Origin: Liolophura sinensis | Lineage: Eukaryota > Mollusca > Polyplacophora > Chitonida > Chitonidae | Assembly: GCF_032854445.1 (NCBI RefSeq) | Contig: NC_088298.1 | Location: 14,993,504 to 15,057,503, forward strand | Length of the DNA stretch: 64,000 bases | Direction of reading: 5' to 3' | Part shown: positions 47,401-62,400 of the stretch, piece by piece | Numbering within the stretch: position 1 is the stretch's first letter | How the letters are laid out: the number at the start of each line of letters is the position of its first letter | Program-made: the position numbers and the translations under genes | Notes under the pieces: generated by a model | Databases searched by the model: none | Seen by the model: only the letters and a program-made list of their open reading frames with translations | What the model was told of the DNA's origin: nothing

Positions 47401-50400
47401 GCCGATTTATTTAAGCGTGACCAACGCCGTAGGCTTTAACCCAGGAAATCCTACCTCCACTGTCAGCCAATCAGTGTCAATTCTGTATCGTTTTAACTCA
47501 CCCCTAAATTTTCTAACAGCATCATCATTATATCATCACAATAAACCAGAATTTTGTTTCCTAGAGCCCGGCAGATATCTCCTGTCACACCAACTGCTAT
47601 CAGACACACCTGTGGACAACAACAATCAGAATTAATATGATAATGCCAATTTGGCTCCACCAAGTCCCGCTCAATTTAAGCCATATTATCTACACACAGT
47701 CATACCATACGAAAATTTTACTTGAGCACTTATCTCTGTAGATGGCAGAAAATGTTTCTAAAAGACTTTCAATTACAAATTTATCCTATGTTTTCCAGCA
47801 CTTTTCAGTACCATTCACATAAGAGTACAAACTTAAGCGAACATTATCAGAGGCTATTTTTGAAATCTCTTTTTCACCTCATTCTGAACATGGTGCAAAT
47901 TGTTATTTTGAAATCAACTACTTTCAAGGATCCCAAACTAAATTCAAGTTTCAAGGACATTTAAGGATTTCAAATGCCGATCATGTACTTCAACATTCAA
48001 TTTCCTAGTTTTTCAAACATTAGAAAAATCTATATTCATGATTTCCAGACCTAGTTTCGAACTACTCCCTCTAAGTTCTGATTCTATTTCAAAGTTTTAA
48101 ATTCTAAATTTTAAAGAGTGATCCTACCTGATGCTCCTGGTAATTCTTCAAACCCAATGCCAGGTAGGGTTTGAAAGCATCCATGTACTTTATGAAGTTT
48201 TCACCTAAAACTGTAACAAAAATTGATCACAAGATCAAAGCAATGTCACAGGCCTTGAATATTAAATAATAAATTGACAAATAAAAATGATTCCCAAAAT
48301 GAGGCAGAGAAATGAAAGCATAATATTTTACAACGCATACCATAACTGACAGAATTGTTGTAGACTACGATTCTTTGAGTCTCCTGTATAAAATGTCTGA
48401 GAATAAAAAATGCTTGAGCATAATTTGATGCAGTATCTAAAATATAATAACCCACTGTTGATCAAATATCATCAAACAAAATAATTTTGGTGGTGAAACT
48501 TACATTTTTCCAGTAGAATAACACCCTAAGTTCCAAACAAACCTCAAAACACCAACATACATGACAAAACCCCCAGTATCTGGCAAAATGGGTAACAGGT
48601 TGAATACTGTGAAGTACTTAATTTTCGCGTGGAACTAATTTTTACGAATTTCGCTGTGAATAATTTACTGCGAAAAATAATTCCAGTGAAAAAATATCCA
48701 ATATTGAATGATATACTACAGGTAGTAGAAATAGTGAAGTGAAACCTTTGCCAGGATGACGGGAGTTGCGCTAAAAAAGCCTGACAGGCCAGCTAATTTT
48801 TTTAACAGCAGGGAAGAGAAATTATGGTTTAAATATATATATGAACTCTGGTGCTATGGCTTGGTGGGTATAAAACAAAGAGGGAGTTTATTCGTCTTTA
48901 GATCAATCTTCGCTATGCCCGTAAAGTGAAAGAAAAGTAGATACCAGCATGTGCTGGCTTTTAATGAATGTCACTCTGATACACACTATCCCATTGGCTG
49001 TGTCTCCTGTGATCCAATCAGTGAGCTTTTAACAAACTGTGAAGTGTGTACAACACAATGGCCATTTGACAGCTACGGCAATGCTTGCGCTTTCTGACCT
49101 GCTACAGAGGACGATTAAAACTAAAAACAATGCAAAACTTACTATGATGCTTGATAAAGAATGAGTGGCTGTCACTGATAATGGTGAATTCAAATGTTTT
49201 GTGTTGAACTGCTCAAAAGGTGACAGATCACTTTGCCACGTGTTTAAATGTACTCATCAATAATTCGAAAAGTTACATCTGTTTGAGTATTGCTCACGGT
49301 AGGTGCGAAAGTAATCTTCTTACGCAGTGATAATCCATCCCCTATTGTTTTAATCTCTGATCCAGATCACCAGGATTACTGACGCCGCAGGAAACAAAGG
49401 AGGATTCCAGCCACCCATGATACTTGTTTAATGTGCTTGAATAATTTTGGCCATAATATATCTTGGAAAATTTTAAGAGTTTAAGATTTGCTTTTCAGTA
49501 TTCTCTTAAACCTGCAAAAATTAATTCCCCCGAACATATTTTTGGGGAAAATCCACGATATAAATTCCACATAGGAAATCTAGAGCATTTAAAGGGAGAG
49601 AACTATGTCATATTCAGCACTGTATAGCCGTACTTTCTGTAAGTGTGGAGACGGCTAACAGAGCGTCTTCCTGCACACCGCATGCCTTTCCTGTGGACGT
49701 CTGGAACATCTGCAACAGGGCAGCCATGATTTGGTCCGAGATTTTGGGCGCGTCCTCCGGAGTCACTTTTCTTAGGACACTCTGAAATACAAACATGTCC
49801 GTTTGAATCTCGTTGAATCGCCTGGTCCCTTTCAGAAATGACACACATTTGTTTCATGCACTTTGCTCCAAATCTATCGCATGTGTTGTTTAAGGCTTTA
49901 AGATTTACATGACCATGACAGTCTCTAACAGGACGTAAAAATCATCAACATTCCCGAGAGAATCTGTATTTGTTCACCAGGCCCAAGGATCAGGCAGCCA
50001 TCTTAGGCTCAAGTCTAAATTTCAATCTATGAATTTGGTATCTTCCTTTCCTTTATTTTCAATGAAAATTTTTGTACAAGAACTTCCCCAAAATTTATGT
50101 TGTCAGGCAATATTCTGACCATGTGACGTAAGAAATAACAATTTTAAAGTGATTTGAAAATTTTGATTTAAGTCTAATACTGCTTTTTGATCCCAGAGCT
50201 TGGCCTTTACAGCTCTGATATAACAAATGCTGTCACAGAAACATATCAGAAATAAGGGACACTGTTCATGAAACGCAAAAAACCTGCTACTCAATGTCAA
50301 TTTCTTCTAAATGAGAGGACTGACAGCTTAACACAAGTCCATCTGATATATGCAAACCTCCCTCTTAAAGCAGGATTCTTGACATGATAGAGTAACAGCA

Positions 50401-53400
50401 AAAATTGAACAGACAATAAACTGAATCTGTAACCCTAGTAGAACAACCTTAGCATTACATCACATTTTTTATTTTTGACAAAAAAAGGAAGAAAAATCAC
50501 ACGTCTATAGATGTGTATAAGGTTTATTCAAGCGCTTAGTAACGAACAGGCATCTAAAGCCCAGAGACCTACTTGTAGGGTTGCACAGAGCAGAGACTGG
50601 AGATCATTGTACTGCATTCTGTCAGATGAGGAAGACACCTGGCCCTGAAAATGAAAGTGAAAGTAACGTGTTACATGTTTGGTTTTTTTGGTCATAAAAG
50701 CAGCATTCATCAGCAAAGAATACATCAGAATTAATGCAGTCTGAAACAAGTCCAAGCCAAGGTTGCCTACACTAATATATTTCTGAGATCTAAAAACACA
50801 GTATTTCTGGGTAAAAGACAGTGCATCACACAACTCCTGATATTAAGACAGCTTTGCAAGCAAGATCAGGACTGCAAAATCTGGATTTATTTAATTAATA
50901 CTCCATAAATCACAACTTTTTCCCCCTTCATAGATGATGTGACAATTTGTATTCTAATCTAAAGTTAGAAGAAATAAATTGTAAGCAATTTTGTTAACTT
51001 TGCACAGCCAGTTGGGGGTCCAGGAATTGATTAAGATTTGTTAAAACACCTGAAATAAGACACTCCAACGGCAAGTAAATGTAATCTGCAAATAGAAACC
51101 TACTGAACAAATTGGTACTTCATATTGACCTACCTCCATCATCAACACCCTCTCTAACCTCTGTAGAATGATCATGGTTGTCTTCTGTACCATCATGTAG
51201 CAGTCCTATGAAGAAAACAGTAGAAATGTAAACCTAATGGCAATTTTCTTCTTTTTTTTTTTTTTAACTGGTGTGTAACCACGCTGAAAGACAACTTCTG
51301 CTTCAAGAAAACCATGGATAGCTTCACGGCACAGCCTTTTTTTTGTCAATATTCTGACAAATGCATAATAGCAATTTTTTTTTTTTTTTTTAACTGGTGT
51401 GTGACCACGCTAAAAGACTTCTCACAAATAGTGACTGGTTTTCGTCACAATGAGGTGCATGCACAATATGCAAAGTAGTGCTAAAACTGCCAATTGAAAC
51501 TTGCAACCAACACCAAATTCATCCGCTTCATGTCAACATGCTATTTCAATCCATAAAGAAACCAGGCGGAAATACTAAAATGATTTGGTAGATACCCATG
51601 AAACAGCGTTAACACCAGGGTTCAAACAGATATACGATGAATAACACAATTTAACCCTTGTAAGTGAAAAGATTCTACAGAAACAAAATCTTCGGCAGTT
51701 ACCATAAACACTTCCTGGTGTGACATGGATCATATTCCTCAGGCAGATAGGACGTCAAGTAAAGGCAGTTACACTGGAATGACGTCATGTGCGTTTGTAT
51801 TTATTTATTTATTTGATTGGTGTTTTACGCCGTATTCAAGAATATTTCACTTATACGACAACGGTCAGCATTATGGTGGGTGGAAACCGGGCAGCCCGGG
51901 GGAAACCCACGACCATCTGCAGGCTGCTAGCAGACCTTCCCACTTACGGCCAGAGAGGAAGCCAGAATGATGTGCGTTTGTAAGTACGTCGTTTGTGACA
52001 ATACGTCGGCGATGGGTGACGTAAAGGTATAGGACACTGGAGCAGCTCTTTCTACTCTTCACATAATGTGGGAATTCTCGGATAGATCATTCATATTTTT
52101 GTAATATGTTCAACTTAAAAATATACTTTACAAGGCATCCTTGCGTAAATGTTACCAACCTTGGGACTGTTTTTCACTATTTCCATCACAGCTTCATAGG
52201 CAGCACTTCTAAGATTATGTTGGTTACCATCAGGTCTGAAAGAAAAACACATCATGTTCAATTTTTTGACACAAACACATTAATTAGATTCTGAAAATAT
52301 GTCTACCACTGGATGGTTGTGTTTTTTCGCCAGCCCCAAAATTATTCTGGCCACTGTCACACAAATGCCATACCCTAAATGACCATTAATTTGACGATTT
52401 TATTCCAAATTCTGATACTTTTATTGATTTTAGAAATGTGTTTTAAACTTTGCTTGGAACATGGGACAATATTTTAGCGTAAAATTGTAAGTTTCAGCAT
52501 TGAAAATAATTTTTTGTGACATATTTGCCTCTGAAAATGTACTCTTGTGGGCAAAATTTTAGATCATTTACGGTATTCTTAAAACTCCAGTCATATAAAT
52601 AAATAAAACATTTATACTCAATTTGTAAAATAAGCACTTGATTTCGCACACATCCTTTGTTGTCTACATCACATTTCACGCCTTTGATACAACTGATAGG
52701 TCAAACAATGGCCGCAATGTTGAAACCATTTTAGTACACCACTGGTGTATTCTACTTCATACAATATGAAAGGCAAACCACGCAGCTCAGGACGTAAAAC
52801 GCCGTTAAGCCATGTACCTTAGTCCTTATAGCAAAGCCACGCCTATTCCACATTGGGGAATTCCACATTTGTTGGGCAGCCCAATGTCTATAGATAAAGG
52901 GGAATCCCCAACTTACTGGACAAGAATAACAACTCCTGATAGAGGGAAATTTACAACTTCTTAAAAGAGAATTTAGTGTCTTACTTGAGAATTTCTCACT
53001 TGCTTGAAACTCCCAAACAAGCTAGCAATAACTCCAGTTTACTCCACTCCACTTTTAATTGGTTTTGCAATTTCTTACCTTTCTGTAGTTTCTAGAAGTT
53101 TTGGCACAATAGCTTCAAAATATTCAGACAGACAGTAGGTATCTGGCTCTGAGCCATCTTCAGGAGTTTCAGCATTCTCGTAAGCTGCCTCTGCCAAACT
53201 GGAGAATGCCTGCCAAAGACAAAGAGGGTGCAAGAACATAAAAACAAAGACTGCTGGCCACATCTGGTCAAACTTATTGAAAAAGTTGTCCATTTCCACT
53301 TTTTCACCTGGTTTTACTAGAAGAACAGCTCTATTGAGCTCTGTTGTTGTTTTTTTTTCTAGCTATGGAGGGTGTTCTTCATTGTTTAGTGCATTTTTGG

Positions 53401-56400
53401 AATGGTCATGAAAGCACCACAGCAGGGCATCCCCCTCTGACTGAAACCATGGATACATGGGTGAAGCCCAGACAGCGCACCTCAGGAGTTCGAGCAAGAA
53501 CTGTGATATAGAGGCTGTCTAAATACTGCCTATTTTGTTGGAGACGAGTAATCAACTTTCGTATTTTTTCTTCTTAACCATAAAATGCACCACAAGCAAA
53601 TACTACTCTTGGTTTTAATTTCATCTTTTTTTTTTTTTTTAAATATCTAGTAAAATATCAGAATCTAGTTCAAAATCTACTACCACAAATCTGTTGCTCC
53701 CAGCAAAAGGTTTTCATGCATATAAAAGTACTCGGATTTTCTGATGTGAAACTCTCCGGCCCACTTGTCTAAGAAAGACCTACTCTAATTAGGAACTTGA
53801 AATTGAAATTCTTGACAAATTACTTTTTTGAGTCGGATTCCCGCTGAATGACTTACCCAGCAGACATTAGAAGCGACACGAGGTTCTGCTGTTAGTCCCT
53901 CCACCAGGGCGTGTAACAGTGGACTGAGACAGGTCAGGCTCTCGTCGCTGATCACTGCCTCGGGGACGAGCTCACAGACTCGCCCCACAGTCCAGGCAGC
54001 CGTGTCCCTCACCACTACACTGGGGTCCTTCAGCAGGTCTATCAGCATAGGCATGGCCTGAACAACTAGAGGCTTGAGGCTGGCAGGATCCGGGCCCTCC
54101 AGGATGGAACCTACACAACAAATGATTGATTGATAGATTGCTAGGTGTTGAATATCGAACTTAAGAAAATTAAACTTATGCCACACCAAACCCCAGCAGT
54201 TGTTCTTTTTTCAATAGTTCTTTTTTCAATATCGGAGGAGAGTATAAACAAAACTTAGTACATAGGGTACATTTTAAGATACCATCATTACATTTAGCTT
54301 AACACTGCTTTCCTTGTCATGTGACAATAACACCGATGTTTGAGGTAGGACATAAGCTATGCCTTCGAGTCCAGGGGTTTACTGTGCACATTTTGTGAGA
54401 CTAGGAGAGACAGGAACTCACCAAATGCCATCACAGCAGCGTCTTTGATCTTCCAGTCTTCATTCTTGATGTTCTCTTTGACAAATGGCAGCACGTGTGG
54501 CAGGACGTCATTTTCGCAGCAGTTGGCAATCAGCATCAAGCAGACACCTGCTGCTTTACATGGATTCCATTCATCATCATCATCAAGCTCCTCCTACAAA
54601 GGAAGACAATACAAACGTCCCAAACCTACTAAAAGCTAAATTTATTCTTCACCTATATGAATAGCTATGTCAACCAGTTCATGAGCGCATAAAACTGGTG
54701 TGTTCAGAGTAAACCATCAACATTTGGTAAGTTACTACCCAACTTTCCAACATGCAATATACTGATATGCACACCACACTGGTGGATGACAAGTTTTCTT
54801 CCATGAATATGAGACTACAAAGGTCCACAGGAGCCTCAATGATGGTGCCACAAGCTGTGGAAGCAGGGAAAATATATACACATTAGAAAAAGGAAACCAA
54901 ATATCTCGCATCAGGAAACCAAAAATCTTGCATCAGGAAACCAAAAATCTCGCCTCAGAATCAATGTAGCAGAAAGCTTCAACACAAGTCAGGTGAGTGA
55001 GCACCAGGCTGTGTAAGGGACTGTCTGTTGTGTATTTGATCTCAGCACCGTATGTCACTGCTCAGTCACTTACAGACTGACCAGCCGGCTTAAGTAGTGC
55101 TGTCATGATGATCACACAGTGAAGTAATGCTAATGATCCAACTTTAGCAGCCCTGACAATTTAGCTTAAGCATTGCTGTAAATCAGCTTAAGTACTCCTG
55201 TAGATCAGCTTAAGTAGTGCAATACACTTCCTACTGACCTGTTTAGTGAGTGTCTGAAGCAGAAGTGGAACCAAGTACTGCAGTGCTCCCTTCACATAAA
55301 ATTTGCTGGTCCGTTCAGGGGGTTTCCCTAACTCTGCTGCCTGAAACCAGATTATATTTATTTATCATTTTATTTGGCTGTCGTTAAAGGTCATAACCAT
55401 ACACCAGAATGTTTCACTTGTACCTTGGCAACCAGTTTCATGGGTGCGAAGGATCCTGAATGCCCAGATTAAACCACTAACCTGTAGCGAGTTACTGTCC
55501 ATCTCTCTCACGTTCATTGTTCAACTGATTGGTGTTTTACGCCGTACTCAAGAATATTTCACTTATACGACGGCAGCCAACGTGAAAAGGAAACCGAGCA
55601 GAGCCCAGGGGAAATCATCCGCAGGTTGATGGCAGACCTTCCCAAGTACGGCCAGAGAGGAAGCCAACATGAGTTGGACTTGAACTCACAGCGACTGCAT
55701 TGGTGGGAGGCTCCCGGGTCATTGCGCTGTACTGGCATGCTAACCCACTCAACCATGGAGGCCACCACATCATATTGAAGCAGACTTCTAAAAGGTCACA
55801 AGTAGAGGGTACACCTAAGCAGGTTATACCTCAGAGGTATAAAGTCTGTAGACTTAATGGAAAGTTGCTTTTCACTCATTAAACAAATTGTTTTTGTTAA
55901 AGTTTGTAGGTTTTACAGGCTGAGAAAACTTACTGCTAAAATAAGATCAAACTACCTTTGCTTTGATAAAAGTAAAAGTTGCAAGTTATACCTGTGAATG
56001 CAACAATAGTAATTTGAAACTAGCAAATGTTTGACCCTGTTAGCTGCCCATGACAACATCTTACTTTTGCCAGGGTAACACCTCTCATTGTCCCCATGGT
56101 AACCTACCTCCGAGGCCTCTATGGCCAGATCAACTTCCTCATCACACACATTTGACCAGAACTCTATTCCCTGCAGGGAAATCTCATCCACATCACTCTT
56201 CATGGACTCCATAGTTATCTGTGCAGGTAAGAGAAATATCAGGTTTACAGAAACGATAACACTTCTTCAGTACCACACAAGAGTTACAACTCTTTGTAAA
56301 CCAGGTATAGACTAGAAGCTTTACCCACAAATCTTGCTTGTATTAATTTGGATCTTGGATGATCAAGAACAAACTACAACAAGAACAAGAACAAAATGCA

Positions 56401-59400
56401 TGATTTTTCAGGGATTGTATTCCCTTTATTGTAACAATAATTTAACTTTATTGTAACTCAAGAATTCAGAAAACTTAGAAGTCATGTCAAAACGGCATGC
56501 TTTATAATCTTGATTCATTGTCGAGTCCATGATCTACAAGGGCACAAAGCAGCCCTATATTCATTTATTTCATTCTTGTTTAATGCGAACTTTCAACTTA
56601 CACAACGACAGTTAGTTTAGCCCGTGGGCAAACCAGAGCACCCAGGTTACCTCAAATTACTCAAGACCTTTCCCTTGTGTGATGTACAGATACGCATGTT
56701 ATACTGATGACAGGCAAGTGAGATCAGTTTCACAAAGATGTCAAAAATATATGATAATCGCACATATCAGACAATGCGCACAGTAAGAGGGACGTAAAAA
56801 ATACCGTACAACAAATGCACACTAAAAAACTGTTGTATGCCGTTTTGTGAAACTGAGCAATGGACCTTACAGGCATCACAGATCCATTATCACCAAAGCC
56901 CCCACAAACAGTAAGAGCTAAGGTCGGGTTTGAACCTGATTTCATGCGGCCTCCCTACTGAAAGACTTGTCAAGCATGTTTATCAACAAGTACAGAATAC
57001 ATTAATATATGATGAAGCAGTATTAAAACTGTAACATGTACGACATTTTGCTTTCCTTACCGCAAACAGAGCTGGCCCCATATAGTGTTCCATATACTGA
57101 TAATATAATGACATGATCCTGACCAGGCACTGGAGGGCCGCCACTCGCACCTGCAAAAACCAGAACAGCTTGATGGATTGGTTGCTTATAGGCCTTACAA
57201 AAACATAGACATATAAATTTCACTCTTGCACGCGAGGCTGTAAACAGCTTTTAGCCTTCTGTGAGACGTGCAACTTTACAACTTACTACGTATGTACAGG
57301 AAAGAAAGCAACTGAGTGAATTATAGCTTTTTGTTTTTATTTAATTATAATACCAAAGAATTTATATTATTAGATTATTTATGATGAACCAACTTATTCA
57401 ATCTGACTGATGTTTCACTGCATCCAAAAAAGTCTGCTTCCACAACATCAACCAGCTTCATTGTCAGAGAAAACTGTCCAAAAGCCCCAGATTAACTTTC
57501 TGGTGTGAACTTGCAGATTAGGTCCATAAGAAGAGCTCATTACACAATTTGGCCAGCAACCATGAGTCATTATCAAAACAAGTCATTTGGTAGAGGTGTC
57601 AACACCACTCACCCTAGTGTCTTGTGACTGGGTGGCTTCGCAAACAACCTGCATTATGAAATGGCGCTCAGTCTGAAATGAGAACGCCACATTAGTTACA
57701 CAAAAAATTGATCAGTTGTAACAGAAGATATACCTGCCTTGCAAATTGTGGTTCTGGACTAGGGTAACATTTATAAGTTTGTGTAGAAATCAAACAATAA
57801 TTAGATTTCATTCACAGCCTAGACTACATTAAGAAGGGAGAGAAAAAGAAGTGGGAGAATAAATTGCAGATAAAAAAAAAAAGAGGATATACTCAAAGGA
57901 TTGTTTACGTATTTATCTGACTGATGTTTTACGCCATACTGTATTCAAGAATATTTCACTTAATATGATAGTGGCCAGCATTATGGTGGGATATTTATTT
58001 ATTTATTTGATTGGTGTTTTACGCCATACTCAAGGATATTTCACTTATACCACAGCGACCAGCATTATGGTGGGAGGAAATTGGGCAGAGCAAGGGGGAA
58101 ACCCACAACCATCCACAGGTTGCCGACAGACCTTCCCACATACGGCCGGAGAGGAAGCCAGTATGAGCTGGACTTGAACTCACAGCGACCGCATTGATGA
58201 GAGAATCCTGGGTCATTACACTGCGCTAGCACACTAACAGACTGAGCCACTGAGGCTCCGCCATTATGGTGGGGGAAAACCGGGCAGAGCCCCGGGGAAA
58301 CCCATGACCATCCACAGGTTGCTGGTAGACCTTCCTATGTACCTCAAAGGACTGCATAATTCAATTACAACTATGTGGACAGGCTGGTGCCAATGATTTT
58401 GGAAGGCCCATCTTAAGTTAGGAATTAAGAAGGAAAATTCCATAATAATCTGTTTTCATAATTTCACCAGTATGATGCTTACTCCTCCCCCAATCAAAGT
58501 TTTCTCACCTCCTTGTCAAAGTTTGCTTTTGTAAACTCCAGAGAATTGTATAACGCATTTGTGGCTGCCAGCCGAACATGATTGCTGAAATGAGAAAGAT
58601 CAAATCATTAAGAATTGCAGTGAAGTCCCTAACGAGCACAAAATATGACATACCGTGTTGATAATAATCACACTATCTTTCCGATTCACCCATGAGATAC
58701 AATACTCCGTTATGGGCCAAGACACACACACAGACACACATATGCAGCCCCATCAGTTATCTAAGAGAAGATAACTCAGTAATATAGCCATATTTCATTA
58801 CGTAAGTATTGTTTCTTATCAGTTCTCTTTGGACTTTAATGTTGAATTCCACATTATTTTCAATGTGGAACAAGACGCGGTACCCCACACTAAACAGACA
58901 ATAGGGCTAACCAGTACTTGGCCCATACTGCACGCCAGGGATACCAAAATTGACCATTTTAAATCTCAGAGTAACTAAAGCACTGTCCTTTGCCTGGAAC
59001 CAGAGAAACTTCCAAACTCAAAATCACAGTCTAAGCAGCAATAGCTTGTTTTGAACTCCCATTGATCAAGGACTGGCTTGCTGCAGAAGAAAAAAAAATT
59101 TGTTGGACCTACTCATTGAAATATAATATGGAAGCTCTGTAGAAAGTACCAAGTATAATGAGACTGTAAATACAAACCTTGGCTCTTCCTTCTTCATTCC
59201 ATGCACTATTGCAGTCAGGATAGCATTAGCCTGCGCCTGAAGGATGTCTGGGTCTTGCTAAAAGATGAAGCGAAAAATTTCATTGATATCAAAGTTGTTA
59301 TTTTGTACATGAATAAACTAGTAAACGCTGCTATAGTGCCCCTGAAACATAACTAAAACAAAAACCAGGCATTCAGAGAACATTAACAGTTCAACTTAAT

Positions 59401-62400
59401 AAACAGATACAAACACTGTCAAGCTGTAACTGAAATGTAATGCAACCAAAAAGACAAGAAAAGACACTTTTTCCAAGTGTGTATAAGCATGTGCTTAAAA
59501 TCAAAGTATCTAACCATGTCATGAAATGGAGTGTCTTAATAATGTCATGAAATTTAAAAGTTTCAACAATTAAAAAAGTGCCAGCTTGTATTGAAGTTGT
59601 ATCCTCTACTTACTATATCCTGGCAGATGTAGCCAATAGCCTCTAGGGTGGCCTCTTTCATCATCTCTGTGCTGTTGGGTTTTGTGACGATGGACGTAAG
59701 CTCTGGGACAAGCTCCAGCCACAGGCCATGCGGGAGCTCCGCACAAGCGATGTAAGCCACGCACTGTGCTGCGGAACTGGGCCGCGTTGTCTCTGTACCA
59801 AGGGTCTCCAACACCTGCAAATCAAGATTATACATAAATTGAGCTCTATTGACATTAGAAAAGACGTTATATGGTTTGTTTTGAAGGTATCACAGCCCAC
59901 TATAAAGGAAAACGTAAGTTTCAGCCCCAAAACTAATATTATTTGATCTCTATTCACCTCCAAAAATGCACTTTTTGATACACGTAAACACTAGGTTTCT
60001 GTCACACAGTAGAGTGATCTCAATTCATTGAAGAATTTCCTTCTCACAATGAACACCAGAAAAGTGGATCTTGGTCAACAAAGGCATTGACCTTGTCTTT
60101 ACAACTCACCACTTTCTCACCACAAGTAAAGTTGTAGGTCAACTACAGTAATTTAAAAAACAAGCTACATGTGCAGACAAAATGGACACTACAAATCCAT
60201 GTGATACTTACACATGTTTTGATATGTTCTTTGATTTCCACTGGGAACTGGAGCCATCTCTGCTGGTACTGTTCTCTTATTGACGGATCTTTGGAGTAGA
60301 GGGCGTTTTTCAGCTGAAGCCCAGCCTGCATTCGGGCCACAGGGCTGTTTCCTCCATGTCGCAGTACATCTGCTAACTGCTTACACAGCTCAGGCTGAAA
60401 TCGGGGCACAAAAATTAGGTCATGAAATTGAGCAGCAGAGGAGCAAATGATGATTTTCAGGAGCACTATTTAGACAATTTCAGGATTGCTCTGATATTCC
60501 TCCCAACAACGTAGAGGGGTGGGGGTAGTGGGGTGGGGGGGCAATGATCACTACACAGTCCCTTCTCTAAATGTTAAAGACTGTGCAGGTCTCCTGACTT
60601 GTAGGCCTACATGTTCATCTCTAAATATACCCATGAATGAAATCAAAGAAGGTATTAAGACAGGCGATGTCTATCTCAAACCTTTAAATTCCAAACACTT
60701 TCTGAAAGCATGACCACGCCAAACAAGGAATCTACTTGCACAATGTACACTGCAGACGAACCAATTATTCAGGTTAGACCTACAGTGTATGTGGAAGTCT
60801 CTCTCTCTTGTACTATTTGAACAGTAGGGGTAATGTGTAATATGAGAAGTGAGAGTTTGTGTGTTTGATATTGGTTAACTTAAAAATGCATTCAGAAGTT
60901 TTCATTCAAGGTATGTGACCTGGATTAAGTACCAATTAATTGTTAGGTACATAGCTCTTTGGTACACATTTTTTCCCCAAAATTTTGCATTTGGAAGTTT
61001 CTCAATTGTAAGCCTACTGGCGGGATATAGTTTGTGTCCTGTGAAATCTCGCTTCTCCACATGAATTTACTTCAAAAGTGACAGGACTCGCACGTGAACA
61101 CAGGTCTATCCGACAACCTGCAAATCTCGTTCTAAGGCATGATTTCGCCTTACATGACTGATACACCCTACAGGCCCTTTCCTAAAATCTCTGGATTGTG
61201 CCCCGAGCCTATCAAGTCTTCACAGCTGTAAGTTTCACACCTAGTTATACGACCCACGAGAGGTGAGAGTTCTTGGGAGATCCGCGTGGGTGTGCTAACG
61301 AATATACCGGAAGTTGAGGTTAGAAAACGCTCCATTCGTCAAACGCTCATGCATGAAGGCTGTGTACCGCCAGGGCTCTAACCCCAACTTCTAGTATGTG
61401 CGCAAGCTCCCCATGTGGAACTCCTGCGAAGTCGTATCTCTCACAGGCCCTAAACATGTAGGCCAACCTATTAGGGGACAGTCACGTCAGTAAGCACCAG
61501 ATTACCACATGTACTAAACATGACTACGTAGGTCATCTCAGTTCTTACTAGCCGCAAGTGCTCCAACAGTTACCGAAGTTCCCTCTCACTCGCAATCGCG
61601 CACCCAAACCTCACATTGAGAGAGTGATTCATTGCGCCCCTTGCTGTGAAGTGTTCAGTGTTTATTTTATTTACTTCAACAAGATTTCGAAACAAAAATT
61701 CTATGAAATGTCCAGAGAAACTTATGTAACGAACATACATAGGCTTGCTCACACACAGAACAGAGGACAATCTGGAAGCTTTGCCGCTTTGAGAAGTGAC
61801 TCATGGTCACTGAAAATGTTATGAACCGGAAGACCGTATTGTGATGGCGTCCATCGTAACTGAGAAAGGCAACAAGGGAAATTTTGTAAATTTATCCATT
61901 TTTCTGGGGTGGAATGTGAGTGACATTGGCTATGGCACGAGTGATGTACAAGGGTGTGTTCGGTGACTAAAGTACATTGTAGAACCTGCAAAAAATACTT
62001 TGATAAAGTCAGAGCAGAGAGTAGAATCCACAGGAAACCACGTGGGGAGATCAACACGTACATCAACGGGACAATCTATGTGACAAAGTACAATGTCACC
62101 AGGCATTTGTCGTCAACATTAAGATTGTACGGGTGTGATAGCAAGGTGTTTGCTGTAACAATGACAAACATGTAGCATTGGTATTTCTTCAATAAATGTG
62201 ACTTTGCATTTATTAAGTACATGTTTTCCTGTGTCTTTGTGCATTGCTAAAAATTCATATATGTCCCATTGAAGATGGTCACCAACAATAAACGAAACGA
62301 TTAAATGAGTTAATTATTATGGTTTTAAGGTTTGTGATGAATTTAATCGAGATATTCTTTATGCATTGATCAGCTAAACCTTGTTATCTCTACCTGTCAA

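Larger units (their letters stand above)
57673..58508 (-). other. KPNB1 intron 6
   Basis: Half of this 836-base intron is a SINE-A inserted into an older SINE-A (57,905-58,345). The remainder shows nothing recognisable. Confidence 0.8.
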
